NCBI GenBank assembly: GCA_963575745.1
Contig: CAUYUJ010003614.1
Location: 400,001-464,000 of the forward strand
Direction: 5' to 3'
DNA: 64,000 nucleotides
From: Prorocentrum cordatum
Lineage: Eukaryota > Sar > Dinophyceae > Prorocentrales > Prorocentraceae
Shown here: positions 53,521-64,000 of the stretch, piece after piece
Position numbering within the stretch: position 1 is the first letter of the stretch
Layout of the letters: each line of letters opens with the position of its first letter
The notes under the pieces: generated by a model
Told to the model about the DNA's origin: nothing
The model's database searches: none
Seen by the model: only the letters and a program-made list of their open reading frames with translations
Translations under genes and position numbers: made by a program

Positions 53521-54357
53521 TCAAACAAAAAACGGTTGTGGAATTGTTCAAAAGATACGTGTCTGCCACTGGGAACGGGTTCTGGAGAGGACGATCAAAT
53601 AATCTCAATGACGGCGACGCCCAGACGGAGAAGCGCGGCATTTCTCCATCGTCATCCCACGTAACTGCTTTCGCATTCCCCACATCGCCAGACGTCGCGG
53701 GGTGGGACTTTGGGTCGGCGTCTGCCCTGGCTATCATCTTGTTTGCTGTCATAGTGTTTTGCTGGCAATGCTGTCCTCTTTGGGCCTTCTTCATGGGCGG
53801 CGCTACCCCGAGTCCGCGAGACAGACAGGGGGCAGGGTCTTCGGCGCACCATGGGGCAGACACATCGTGCTGGCGCCCAGGCTGCGGCTGGTGCTCAGAC
53901 CCCGTCTGCAGACCCCGAAGCAGAAAGCGTGCGCAAAGAGGGGACATTCCTTTTCCTGGGGAGCTCCCCTCATCGAGTCGCCAACAATTCAGACGAATCT
54001 GCAGCATACAGCAATCAAGAACTTGCAAGATACAGAAGTGACCGAATTGAAATGCACAACATCGTGACCGAGAGCGGACAGATGAGGAGAAAAAAAAAGA
54101 GGAGCAGCTTGGAGAGATACATCGCGTCGACGCCCTCGACTCTGCGGATCGCGTCGACACCCTCGACGGCAGCCCATTCACTTGCGGAGACGGTCCACGG
54201 GTAGCCGGGCGCGAACTCCAGTCCCAAGGGGCCGGGCAGGGCCCAGACCACTTCGCAGGTGTCGGCCCCGTTCAACCCGCCAGCCCCACCAAATGCGCTG
54301 CAGGGTGCCAACGGCGAGGGCGCAGCGCACCCGCAGATCAGGGCGCTGGGACCGTCA
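53521..54357. other. No recognised gene
   Basis: A 27-bp tandem pair (ATCGCGTCGACGCCCTCGAC) lies at about 54119-54165. A frame at 53700-53770 has a hydrophobic run (LAIILFAVIVFCWQCCPLW) but no supporting context. Confidence 0.4.
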
Positions 54358-54545
54358 AGTCAAGACCCCCGATGGCACGATTTTTTCACAATGTCGACCC
54401 CAACGAGTTTCGACCCATTCCCCAGAACCAGTTTTTCATCCCGAGTCGCTTTTTGACGGTCCCGAGGCCCCGTGAGGGCCCCCAAACGCCGAAAATTGTG
54501 AAAAGCTCTCCGTCGTGTTCTGATTCGTGACTCGAGGGGGTCTGA
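54358..54545. repeat. Dispersed repeat F4, copy 1
   Basis: About 190 bp, also at 60068-60252 and 63097-63280. Typical blocks are GACCCCCGA, ATTCCCCAG.ACCAGTTTTT, CATCCCGAGT, TTTTTGACGGTCCCGAGGCC and AGGGCCCCCAAA. It ends TGACTCGAGGGGGTCTG. Confidence 0.75.
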
Positions 54546-55095
54546 TAAAAAAGACTCAGGATGACAAGCAGGCCTCGGGGAAAGAGTCAAGACCCTCCGG
54601 GAAGCTGCGCCTTCGGAGGGTGTAACCCCCAGGCGCTGGTTCAACTACAGTCGGACCCACGACAGAAGAACATGCTTCAAATACACGAGACCCTCCGCCG
54701 GCCAAAACACACAGAACATCCGAGGGTACCCCCCCCCCCCAGGATGCACAAGAACATCCAACAAACACGAAGAACATTGGGGTATCCTCCCTGAGTCGAT
54801 CTTAGACCTCGGTCCGACTGTACAGCCATGGAGCGCGGAGTGAGCCCCTCCCTGCTAGGGGAGGGGGAAGGGGAGCGGAGCAGGGCTGGAGAAGGGAGAG
54901 GGGGAAAAGAGGGGGGAAGGAGATCCTAAGCAGATCACAAGGAGATTCTCGCAGTAACGATCAAAAGATATTCAGCCCGATTGTGAGGCCATTAAGCCAG
55001 ATTGGGCCAGATGGGGGCTTAAGCGGGGGACTGCGCGGGATTAGGCGGGAGTGAGCGGAGGAGGCGGCGCGCACCTACGACCTACGATCGCTCGT
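54546..55095. other. No gene identified
   Basis: Parallels 60250-60540 (AAGAACAT.CAACAAAC.AGAA and CTCGGTCCGAC words), so it is a dispersed repeat flank rather than unique DNA. Confidence 0.5.
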
Positions 55096-55211
55096 CCGCC
55101 GTCCGCCGTCGCCGTCGTCATCGCCGCCGCCGTCGCCGCTGCCACCACCGCCGCCGCCGCTTCATACGCCGCCGCCGCCGCCGCCGAAGCCGCCGCCGCC
55201 ACCACCGCCGC

Positions 55212-55304
<93 letters not shown>

Positions 55305-55311
55305 AGTCGTA

Positions 55312-55402
<91 letters not shown>
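55096..55402. repeat. (GTC/GCC)n triplet tract
   Basis: About 300 bp of CGT and CGC triplets. Poly-Val, poly-Arg, poly-Asp and poly-Ala/Thr frames are artefacts. Confidence 0.97.
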
Positions 55403-55403
<1 letters not shown>

Positions 55404-56024
55404 TTTGCCGTGGGCGTGCGGTGGCGAAGCCGCTCGGATTCCGCCTCCACGAGGGGCGGCCACGATGCACGCTGGGCTGGCGCCCCCTCCGCCTCGGGCC
55501 GCCACGGGCGGGTGGGGAAGGCCCTCCTGGGGAGGCGTCACGCCCTCGCCCACTCTTTCTCCCTCCCTGTATCCCCCCTCCTCCACTCCTCCTCCTCCCT
55601 ACTCCTCCTCCCCCGGCTCCTCCTCCTCTCCCCCTCTTCCCCGCTCATACCTTCCTCCTGTTCCTCCTCCTGTTCCTCCTTCCCTCCTGCTCCCCCCTCT
55701 TCCCCCCCATCCTCCTGGCCCCTTCCCGTGTCAGAATACATAATTTTTTCCCATCGCATGCCCGGACGTGTCAGTTGGGCGGGCTGGGCGTTTCGCCAGG
55801 AACTTCCTCGCCACATTGTGATCCGGAAGCTGGAACTGCGCAGCAAATTCAAGAATGGAGGGCAAAGCGTTCTCAAAATGATAGCCAGCGTAGACTCCAA
55901 ATAGTGCGTTCGAGCGTACTACGCAATGCAAGCTGTGCGGTGCAATCTGGTTGGTGCTACATATCTATGTGAAATTGACTTCTTTGCGAATGACCGTCGT
56001 CCACGCTCGCGCAAACATCCGACC
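55403..56024. other. No confident gene
   Basis: A plus frame ending at 55904 reads WAFRQELPRHIVIRKLELRS and KFKNGGQSVLKMIASVDSK. The opposite strand is also open with protein-like composition, so neither is convincing. Confidence 0.3.
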
Positions 56025-59000
56025 CAACCACCCACTGGTTTGCACAACTCATGCGGCGGCGATTGCGATGGCGCATCGCTGCGGCCGCGGTGGCGCGCGC
56101 AGGCTCGCGCGCACAGCGGCGAACTTGTCTGGCGCGACCGACGCGGCCGCGGTGGAGCTGACCGCTGGGGAGAACCCAGCGCGTCTCGCAGGACGCGTTG
56201 ACGCGTGGGCACAGCAGTGCGAGTCGGTGATTCGGGCAGGCGCGGTATCATGGCGACCTCGACACTGGCAAACACAATGATGATAGTCACGACGCTGGTG
56301 ACGATGAAAACAATGACGACGGCAACGGCAATGACGGCGCCGATGCTGATCACGCCGATGACGCTGACGGTGCCCTCGTGTCATTGATGAAGGCTTTGGG
56401 GGGATTTCGACATGCGCGCGCGGTCGACGCGCCCGAGTGGCCCGCATGGTTTTATTAGTTGACAGGGATCGTGCCCACCGAGCACGCGCGCAAACGCGTC
56501 ACAACGTTTTCGACATGCGCGCGCGAGGGGCACCTGTGGTCACATGTGATGCACATGTTGAAACATACGATGATTCTTTTTAGAATTCGCAAGAGCGCGA
56601 GCGCAGTTTTTTTTAACACTCCTGTTGCGAAATTATTGGTTGTTAAAATATTGTCGGGGCACTCGGTTTTGACGTCTGGACGAAGCGGAAGTTTTTTGAC
56701 AGATGTCTGCATGCGCGCGCGACAATGCGCGCGAGTGCTCTTCGTTCTATGTTGGGCAAAGGGTTCTTGCGACAGCACGCGCGCAAGGGCGCTCGAATGA
56801 TTTCGACATGCGCGCGCGTGCGAGGGGAACGTTTGGTCGCTTGTGATGAAACAGCGATGATTCTTTTCAGAATTCGCGAGAGCGCGACAGCAGGCTTTCT
56901 TGAACAGCTCTCTTGCGAAACCATTGGTATTTAACACAGGTGTCGGGACAAACGGTTTGTAAATCCTTATGCAACCCAAGTTTTTCGAATGCCTTTGGGA
57001 TGCGCGCGCGACGACGCGTTAGCGTGCACTTCGGCTCCTATTTGCAAAAGACTATTGAACAAATTTCGAAGATGAAGGGGTGCGCGCGCGCTGTAATCCT
57101 GCATGGGAATGAGGGGAAATATTTATACCGGTTTGGCTGGGATCATATGAGTTCATATGTCGAATAAACAGTGGGGCAAGGACGTCTGCAAATTGCATAT
57201 CCCCGGGGGGGGCGGAGAAGTCCGGCTTCGGGACGGTGGTGGATCCGAATTCCTTTTCAGGAAGGAGAATACACGTGGCTCGCGCAAGAATCCCACCCGT
57301 CCGCCCGACAATCGGATTGCAAAACCCCTGCGGCGGCGATTGCGACGATTGCGCGGCGCTGGCTGGCGCATCTCTGCGGCCGCAGTGGCGCGCGCAAGCT
57401 CCCGCGCAAACGGGCAAGCTAGTTTGGCGCGACCGACGAGGCCGTGGTGGCGCTGACCACAGGAGACTTCCTAGCGAGTCTCGCCGGCCGTGCTGGCGCG
57501 CGGGCGCTTCATTGCGGGTCGGGGAAGAGGCGGGCGCGACATCGCGGCGACGTCGACACCGGCAGACACGATGATGATACGAACGACGATGGTGACGAGG
57601 ATGACGATGACGACGGCAATGACGATGACGGCGCCGGTGTTGGTCACGCCGATGACGATGATGGTGTCGAGGTGTCCGTGATGAAAGTTTGGGAGATTTC
57701 GACGTGCGCACGTGGTCGACGATAGCGACTGTCCCACAGTATCATTTGACAGGGGCCGCACCCACCCAGGAAGCGCTCAAACGCGTTCGAACGATCTCGC
57801 AAAGCGCGCGCGAAAATTTCGCTTGGTCGGATCCGGTGAAAGCGTTGAGAAGCTATTGCCCCCATCAAAATTAACACGGGCACGCGTGGATCGATGCTTG
57901 GAACAACTGTATTGTCAGACAATACGTGTTCTTGGGGGTTTGTGTGTGTGTGTTCAAGAACGTCGATCTTGAATCCCGTACGAAAGCTAGTATTTTGACA
58001 ACAACCATCTTGGCACGCGCGCGCGACGAAGCTCGCGTGTCGACTTCGTCTCATTACTTGTACAGGATTGTTAGATATGTACGGTTTTGATAAACGATTG
58101 CGCGCGCATGGAAGAGTGTGGTTTCGGGGGAAATTCAAAATTAAGATGAACGGTTCGGCAGAATCGCAAAGAAACTCCAACGTCCCGATGGGGCGTATAA
58201 AAACAGGGAGAAGGGGGCGGTAAATCCCAATTTTTGCAAATAAGGAATCGACCTCGCTCAATTCCACATCCCACGACATCATCCCACCCTCCCACCTGCA
58301 ACTTTGTTTGCTAAGCCGCTGCGGCGACGACTACGGTGGCTGTTTGGCATTGGCTGGCGCATGGCCGCGACCGCGCTAGCGAACGCAAGCTCGCGCGCGG
58401 GACGGCCAGATTGTTTGGAGCAGCCGACGCGGCCGTGGTTGCGTTGACTGGCGGTAAAGTCCCAGCGTTTCTCGCAAGTCGCGCTGGCGCGCGACCACAT
58501 CAGGGTCGGTGATTCGGGCGGGAACGGTATCACGGTGACGTCGACAATGGTGGACACGATCATGAAAGTAGCGATGATGGTGACGATGATGATGACGACG
58601 ACGACGACGGCAAGGCCGATGATGGCGATGATGCTGGCCACGCCGATGACGATGACGATGACAATGCGTCGCGGACGGAGGCCTTGGAAGGAAGCCAAAA
58701 TGCGCACGCGGCCAACGGGCACGAGCGGCCCGCATTGAACTGTTTGATAGGGGTCGTGCTCCCCCCTTCCCCAGAAACCGCGCATGGGTGTTCGAATGTG
58801 TTCAACATGCGCACGCGAAGGGTCCGCGTGGTCGCACTTGATGATACTGTTGAGAAATGGTTTCGTGGGGTTCAACAACACGCGCGCACAGGTTGTGGTT
58901 AGTTTTCAGGGACAGCGAAACCACTTGTTTTTTCAGTGTTTGCGGGGGCAGCGATCTTGAAGTCCTTGCGAGACCTAAGGCTTCATACTGATTCCGAAAT

Positions 59001-59720
59001 GCGCGCGCGACGGCGCGCGCACTTGGACTGTGTCTCAGTTTGTCCGAAGAGCTGCTTGACAGTTTATAGAAAGGCTGCGCGAGTACATCCTGTTTTGACA
59101 AGCTTGAACGAGCGCAATAACAAAACACCCCGTGAGACGGTATGAATTCATAATTTAGACTGGCCGGCGGGGCAGAAACGCATGCAATGTATAATCCCGT
59201 GGAGTGTCGATAACGTTTTGGGGGAGGCCCGCATTTTTTTTACGAAGAGAGAACGTATGGGGCGCAATGGATGCGGCATCAATGTATGTGGTGTCTTCTA
59301 CGCGGTGCTACCAATGTGGCGCAATTAATTCAATTTCACAAGAGAATTGTCAACTCCACAACACGAGCAATCATCCTACACACCCGCCTACAACTTTCAT
59401 TGCACAACCCGTGTGATGGCGATGGCTTCTTGGCAAATGGCTGGCTCATCGCTGCGGCCGCGCTAGCGATCGCAGTGTGGCCCAATAGTCTGGCGCGACC
59501 GCCGCGGCCGCGGTGGAGTTGACCACTGGGGAGAATCCAGCGCGTCTCACAGGCCGCGCTGACGCGCGGGCACTTCAGTGCGAGTCGGAAACTCGTGCGG
59601 GCGCGATATCATGGCGACGTCGACGAGTGTAGTCACGATGATCATAGTAGCGACGCTGGCGAAAACGACGACGGCAAGACCAATGTCGGCGCCGATGCTG
59701 GTCACGCCGATTACGACGGT
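56025..59720. repeat. Four-copy long tandem array, about 1.0-1.3 kb period
   Basis: A block of about 350 bp recurs at 56025, 57298, 58290 and 59385 (spacings about 1270, 990 and 1095). It contains CTGCGGCCGCGGTGGCGCGCGCA, TGGCGCGACCGACGCGGCCG and a (GAT/GAC)n stretch ending near GGTCACGCCGATGACG. The block is followed by GATTTCGACATGCGCGCGCG-type spacer that is partly doubled within the first unit (about 56510 and 56800). The spacers are AT-richer and diverge faster than the block. No ORF is conserved across units. Confidence 0.85.
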
Positions 59721-59919
59721 TGTATCCACGTGTTAGATCGTGCTGGTGATGCAGGTTTGGGAAGATTCGCATCGTCAGTAATCAGTTTGGCTTTCTTCCT
59801 GGGGGCTGACTGATCATCCCAAGCCCATGTTTCGCGGCCCCAAGGCCTGGCCAGAGCCCTGGGGGGCCGAAAGCGGACAAACATATTCCGTCGCGAGGAG
59901 GTTACGGTATGAAACTCTT

Positions 59920-60049
59920 GCTTAGCGTGTCGCTCCGCTCCGCGGGAGGCTAGGAAAGGCTCGGGACATTGAAGCTTGGGGACTGGGAATTGAACAGCGC
60001 GTCGCGCCGCAGCGTGGTGGACCAGAACCGTCGGAGCGACACGCTAAGC
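59920..60049. repeat. Inverted repeat, 18-bp arms
   Basis: GCTTAGCGTGTCGCTCCG (59920-59937) and its exact complement (60032-60049). Flanks AACTC.. and ..AACTT are suggestive of a duplication but not exact. Confidence 0.7.
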
Positions 60050-60067
60050 CCAACTTCCCAATCGTAC

Positions 60068-60252
60068 CCAGACCCCCGACGTCATGATTTGTTCAGTACG
60101 TCGACCCCCGAGGTCTCGACCCATTCCCCGGGACAGCTTCTGCATCCCGAGTTTTTGTTTGACGGTCCCGAGGCCCGATAATGGTCCCTGAAGACCGAGA
60201 ATCGTGAAAAACCTCTCGTCGTGATATTTTCTCATGACTCGAAAAGGTCTGG
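60068..60252. repeat. Dispersed repeat F4, copy 2
   Basis: Best-bounded copy. It starts CCAGACCCCCGACGTCATGA and ends TCATGACTCGAAAAGGTCTGG-like, so its ends are inverted repeats (CCAGACC/GGTCTGG). No target duplication found. Confidence 0.75.
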
Positions 60253-60619
60253 GCTTGAGTTATGGGTCCTGGGAACATTCCAAGAGCCATGACGCCAGAC
60301 CGCCGGAAGGGTGCCCTCCGTTGGCGCAATACGGTGGGGGGCCACAATCGGGAGCCGCCCGAACAGCCCGACCAAGGATAAAGACCATCCGTCAAGAACA
60401 TGAGACCCTCCGCCTGCCAAAGTGAAGAACCTTCGAGAATACCCCTCCCCAGGATGCACGTGAACACGCAACAAACAAGAATAACACTAAGGTGCCCTCC
60501 CCGAGCCGACCTCGATCTTATACCTCGGTCCGACCGTAACCCGTGATTTGGCGGCGCGCACAAGGGAGTGGAGGGAGGGGGGGGAGGGCTTCTCACAAGG
60601 AGGCTGCTCCTTAGAAGTC
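60253..60619. other. F4 flank repeat, no gene
   Basis: Parallels 54546-54820 (see there). Confidence 0.5.
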
Positions 60620-60887
60620 GCCGGCCTCACATTTATAGGTAAGGCCCGCGCCTTCCAAGAAGCAGGGGTGCTTCTAGGGAGCCCTCCCCCCTCCCGCCCC
60701 CCCCCCCGCTGCGCGTGGCTGAATACTGCCAGCCGTTGCCACACCCTCCCAGTGGAGGGAGATGTGAGGCCCGCGCCTTCCAAGAAGCAGGGGAGCTTCC
60801 AAGACGCCCTCCCCCCTCCCTCCGCCCCCCCCGCTGCGCGTGGCTGAATACTGCCAGCAGTTGGCACACCCTCCCAGTGTCTGGAGC
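60620..60887. repeat. About 120-bp tandem, two-plus copies
   Basis: Units contain GGCCCGCGCCTTCCAAGAAG, a C-run and CTGCGCGTGGCTGAATACTG followed by CACACCCTCCCAGTG. Confidence 0.85.
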
Positions 60888-61077
60888 GGCCAAGAGGGGG
60901 GTATGTCCAAGAGGGGGGGGGTGCAAATCATGACCGGCGGCATGTGCGCGGCCCAGCGGAGGGGCCAGGGACGTAACGAAATAAGAAGAGGCGCCATGAA
61001 ATCTGGGGAAATATCATGGCCCACGCCATGATGTCCACCCCCCCCTTGTCATCACCCCCCTCTTTGCCGCCCCCGAC
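60888..61077. repeat. Dispersed repeat R1, copy 2
   Basis: Collinear with 936-1117. Confidence 0.75.
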
Positions 61078-61944
61078 AGCGGAGAAGGGGGGGCCAACTT
61101 TCGCCCCGTCGCCTGCGGGCTCCGAGGCCCGTGGAGGAGGCCCGGGCCGCCTCCCGCCCGGGAGGCGCGCGCCCGAGCACCAGCACGCGGAGTGCGCCCC
61201 CGCGGGAGGCGCGCCGCCCGGCTGGGACGCACGACCCGGACACCCAGACACCCTCGAACGGAACGGGACGCGGAGAAGGAGAATCGATGATCCAGGCTCG
61301 ACGCTTTCGGAGGAGGAGGAGGAGGAGGAGAAGGAGGAGGGCGAGGAGGGCGAGGAGGGCGAGGAGGAGGACGAGGGGGGCGAGGGAGCTGCCGGAGGAA
61401 CAACGGTAGAGGGAAACATAATGAGTGAACGCCCCCCCCCCTGCCCCCCAAACTCAAAGTTGGCACGTGCGGGGGAGACTGCGGTCGAGGTGCAGCTCCT
61501 CAGACCCACCGCCAGCTTTGAGAATTGTGGGGAGGGGGAGGCGTTCACAGACGGATGCGGCATGAGTGCTCGCTGACTTTTTTCCGAGGCCCGAATCGCG
61601 ACGGGATGTGTTTCCACCGTTTTCAGCCTCCGGGGGCCCCTGCCGGGCCTCGGGGCCGTCCGGCAACGCCTCCGGGACGAAACACCTGCCCCCGGGCACG
61701 GGCCGAGGCCTCGCGGGGGCTCGACAGAATGCAGACATCATGACGTCGGGGGCCTGGGCAGCTCGACACATTGCACCACGCGATCGCGCCCGTGCCCGGC
61801 CCCGCACCCCAACCCACCTCCGCGCCCTCGGGAGCGGCCAAAGAGGGGGGTGGCGAAGAGGGGGGAGCAGGTGCTGCGCACAGCTCGCAGAGCTACGCAC
61901 GCGCGAACGCAGTCGGATACCATCAACGCCCGCTGTCGCGTCAC
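61078..61944. other. No gene identified
   Basis: Has a purine tract at 61311-61377 and an F4-like relic in reverse orientation near 61570-61750. Confidence 0.45.
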
Positions 61945-62025
61945 GACTCGCGCCTGCGCCGGCGCCGTGTGGGAATCGGCCATGTGTTCCCAGACGGCGC
62001 CGGCACGAATCGTGACGTGACCGGC
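61945..62025. repeat. Hairpin repeat
   Basis: GTCACGACTCGCGCC...GGCGCCGTGTGGGAA pairs with TTCCCAGACGGCGCC...CACGAATCGTGAC around a 9-bp loop. The CGAATCGTGACGTGACCGG end resembles the sequence at the left end of the foldback at 29815. Confidence 0.7.
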
Positions 62026-62792
62026 CCCCTCGCCCCCTCCCCCCCCAGTCACGCCTCTTATCGCCAGGGGATGCAAGAGCGGTCCCTTTCTCCAAGCGGC
62101 ATGGCTGCACCACGCCCGCCCAGATGCTCGTACTACAGGATGCTTCACAGTGTGCGCGCCGCCCTTGCGGAGGCGGCGCGCACACACCGTACAAGCCCGT
62201 CTGAGCATGGCCGAGGCCGCTCCCTGACGGCGACGAATTGTTGCGCCTCGAAGCCCAAGAAGCCTCACCGCACGATCCGACACCGTGCGGTCGTCGGACC
62301 TTCGGGGCCCCAGTCGCCCGATGCACACCTCGGAGCACGACCCGAGTCTCAAAACTGTGCGCTCACCCCAAAATCCCCTTGGCCTCACCCGACGGTGCGG
62401 TGAGCGCACCGTCCCTGAGATCCGATGTCACGGAACTGACTGTAGCATCGTACAGAATCACAGACCGATCCCTCGACACGCTCTCTGCGGCAATACTCGA
62501 GCCAGATCGATCGAGGCTCGAAAACGGCCGACGAAGCAAATGCCACGACGCCCAGATCTCATGGGTTTGGTGGACTTCCGAAAACCTTCAGCAACACCTG
62601 GAAAATCGTTCCCCGGACCCCTCCCCGAGTCTCCATCCTGACACCGCCCTCCAAAGCGGATCCAGCCGTGGCGGCGAGCAGCCCCTGGGAGGCTTGGAAC
62701 AAGGACGAACGAAGAAACGCCAGGGAGGACCGGCTCCGCAATCCGCCCTGCTCCGATTCCGAGATTCACGGGCTCTCCTCCGATGCCGAGAT
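62026..62792. other. No gene; R3 relic at 62597-62700
   Basis: 62597-62700 is a diverged R3 copy (CCCCGGACCCCTCCCCGAG, GGATCCAGCCGTGGCGGCGA). Nothing coding recognised. Confidence 0.45.
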
Positions 62793-62996
62793 TCGGCGTC
62801 GAGCGAGGGGGGGAAGTTAGAGGGAGAAGGCCTTTCCTCAGAAGGCTCCGGAAGTCCCCGAGACTTGGGATATGTATTCTAAGCCTTCCCCGAAGACACA
62901 AAAAAAACCTCTCAGAAGCCGGCGGGCTTCTGAGAAGCCGCGCTGCCTTCTGAGAAGGCCTTCTTCGTCTCAGTCCCCCAGCTCGCCTGCCGCCGA
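62793..62996. mobile_element. Foldback element F2, copy 3
   Basis: 204 bp, TCGGCGTCGAG...TGCCGCCGA, with GGGGGGGAAGTTAGAGG at the left and CTTCTTCGTCTCAGTCCCCC at the right. Flanks GAGAT and GAAAC agree at three positions only. Older than the 45.8-kb copy. Confidence 0.62.
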
Positions 62997-63096
62997 GAAA
63001 CACCCCTGGGCCCCACGCCAGCGCCGGCTTCTCTTCCAGGCCCAGCAGGTCCGCTGCGGGCGCCTGCGACGGGGAGCGCGACTGCAGGGGGGGGGG

Positions 63097-63280
63097 CCAG
63101 ACACCCGACGCCATGATTTTTTCGTGATGTCGATCCCCCGAGGTCTCGACCTATTCCCCAGGACCAGTTTTTCATCCTGATTCGTTGTTTGACGGCCCCG
63201 AGGCCCGGTAAGGGCCCCCAAAGGCCGAAAATGGCGAAAAACATCCCGTCATGATTTTTTCGGTGCTCGAGGGGGGCTGG
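63097..63280. repeat. Dispersed repeat F4, copy 3
   Basis: CCAGACACCCGACGCCATGA ... GGGGGGCTGG, collinear with the copies at 54358 and 60068. Confidence 0.75.
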
Positions 63281-63753
63281 GGGACGCGCGCGCGAGGGGC
63301 TGACCCCAGAGCCTGGCACGCCGCCTGGTGCAGCGGGGACCCCAGGCGGGCCCGCACGGCGTCCAGGGCCGCCCTCCGAGCCCGGCTGGGCGTCCGAGCC
63401 CACTTGGGCGCCGAAGGGGCTCGGGGTCGAGCTCGCTCGCCACCCCTCACTCCTGACTCCTCACTCCTGACTCCTCACTCCTCACTCCTCACTCTTCACT
63501 CCTCACTCCTCCTCCTCCTCCTCCTCCTCCTCCTCCTCCTCCTCCTTCTGCTCCCCCTCCTCCCCCTCCTCCCCCTCCTCCTCATCTTCAGCTTGCCACC
63601 GCCCCGTCAAAACCGGGCCCGTCCAGCTGCGCAGCTCGGCGGCCGCGCGGACTCGGACGGCCGAGCGGGCTCGGAGGGAGAGCCTGGGGCAGAGGCCACT
63701 GCAACGAAGGCGGAGGGTCGCTCCCACGCGCAGCCGAGGGGAGGGTGGCCCTG
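63281..63753. other. No gene; CTC tract
   Basis: 63448-63510 is a CTCCTGACTCCTCACTC minisatellite that runs into (CTC)n to about 63545. The remainder is GC-rich with no recognised domain. Confidence 0.5.
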
Positions 63754-63959
63754 GGCCATGACGAACGAACAACACACACGCACACCCATACCCATTGGGA
63801 GGTCGGAGGGAGAACCCCTGGCTATGGGTATGGGTGCGGGTTGTCGGGCCCCTGGGGAGCCTCCCGTTCGAGCGGGGACCCCCCATCCGACAACACGCAC
63901 CCATAGCTCATTCCGTCCCCCCTCTGGGTATGGGTGCGTGTTGATCGTTCGGCAGGCCA
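63754..63959. mobile_element. Foldback element with GGCCA duplication
   Basis: The element is 63759-63954 (196 bp). Its left end is TGACGAACGAACAACACACA and right end GTGTTGATCGTTCGGCA, with CACCCATACCCA/TGGGTATGGGTG arms. Nested inside is a second inverted pair, CTATGGGTATGGGTGCGGGT and CGCACCCATAG. GGCCA at 63754-63758 is repeated exactly at 63955-63959. No coding capacity. Confidence 0.88.
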
Positions 63960-64000
63960 CGCGACGGCGCCTGCGGCGCCTCCAGGCCCAGCAGGTCTGC

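Noticed and set aside
53700-53775. Membrane protein fragment (LAIILFAVIVFCW)
   Set aside because: A single hydrophobic run in a short frame without start, domain or similar neighbours.
58685-58705. GGAAGCCAAAATG as SL-like
   Set aside because: Match is limited to the AGCCAAAATG core, which also occurs near 34069; too short to be meaningful.

Overview
The window looks like nuclear DNA of a dinoflagellate. The best evidence is relics of the 22-nt dinoflagellate spliced leader (DinoSL). Two good copies, each with one substitution, lie on the minus strand at 9225-9246 and 19757-19778. A weaker third copy is on the plus strand at 6031-6047. High GC content, long triplet tracts, degraded LINE and copia-type retroelements and very few genes fit the same picture. 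The genus is not shown by the sequence; Prorocentrum-like is only an impression. I see no rRNA, tRNA or CRISPR locus and no confidently intact cellular gene.

Layout. 1-6 kb: dispersed repeats and an 18-copy, 90-bp satellite. 6-9.3 kb: coding-like DNA behind a weak SL relic, then a minus-strand intron-less gene copy with a signal peptide, a Pro/Thr linker and a GD.H/FD/IPRG domain, which begins at an SL relic and so looks like a retroposed mRNA. 9.3-13.4 kb: tetranucleotide and triplet tracts and a minisatellite of hairpins. 13.4-19.8 kb: a complete minus-strand LINE (LINE-A) with coiled-coil region, endonuclease, reverse transcriptase and RNase H. It starts exactly at an SL relic, ends in a short poly(A) and has a 16-bp target duplication. 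20.5-29.6 kb: a plus-strand LINE (LINE-B) split by a 6.2-kb copia-type LTR element (5-bp duplication CAGGC) and by two small foldback elements. 29.6-47 kb: gene-poor repeats, triplet tracts, a 1.3-kb ACTC minisatellite and several foldback elements. 47-50.3 kb: remnants of two more LINEs. 50.3-56 kb: minisatellites and further foldbacks. 56-59.7 kb: a four-copy array with a period near 1.1 kb. 59.8-64 kb: dispersed repeats and another foldback element.

The most interesting signal is a set of short, almost palindromic elements (145-204 bp) that begin with T and end with A. They are flanked by 5-bp target duplications: exact at four sites, four of five bases at three more. Several unrelated sequence families share this layout. 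They look like non-autonomous foldback or MITE-like elements, and an introner-like origin should be tested. The second main signal is that spliced-leader mRNA ends appear at the 5' ends of a mobilised LINE and of a processed gene, so trans-spliced transcripts seem to be templates for insertion here.
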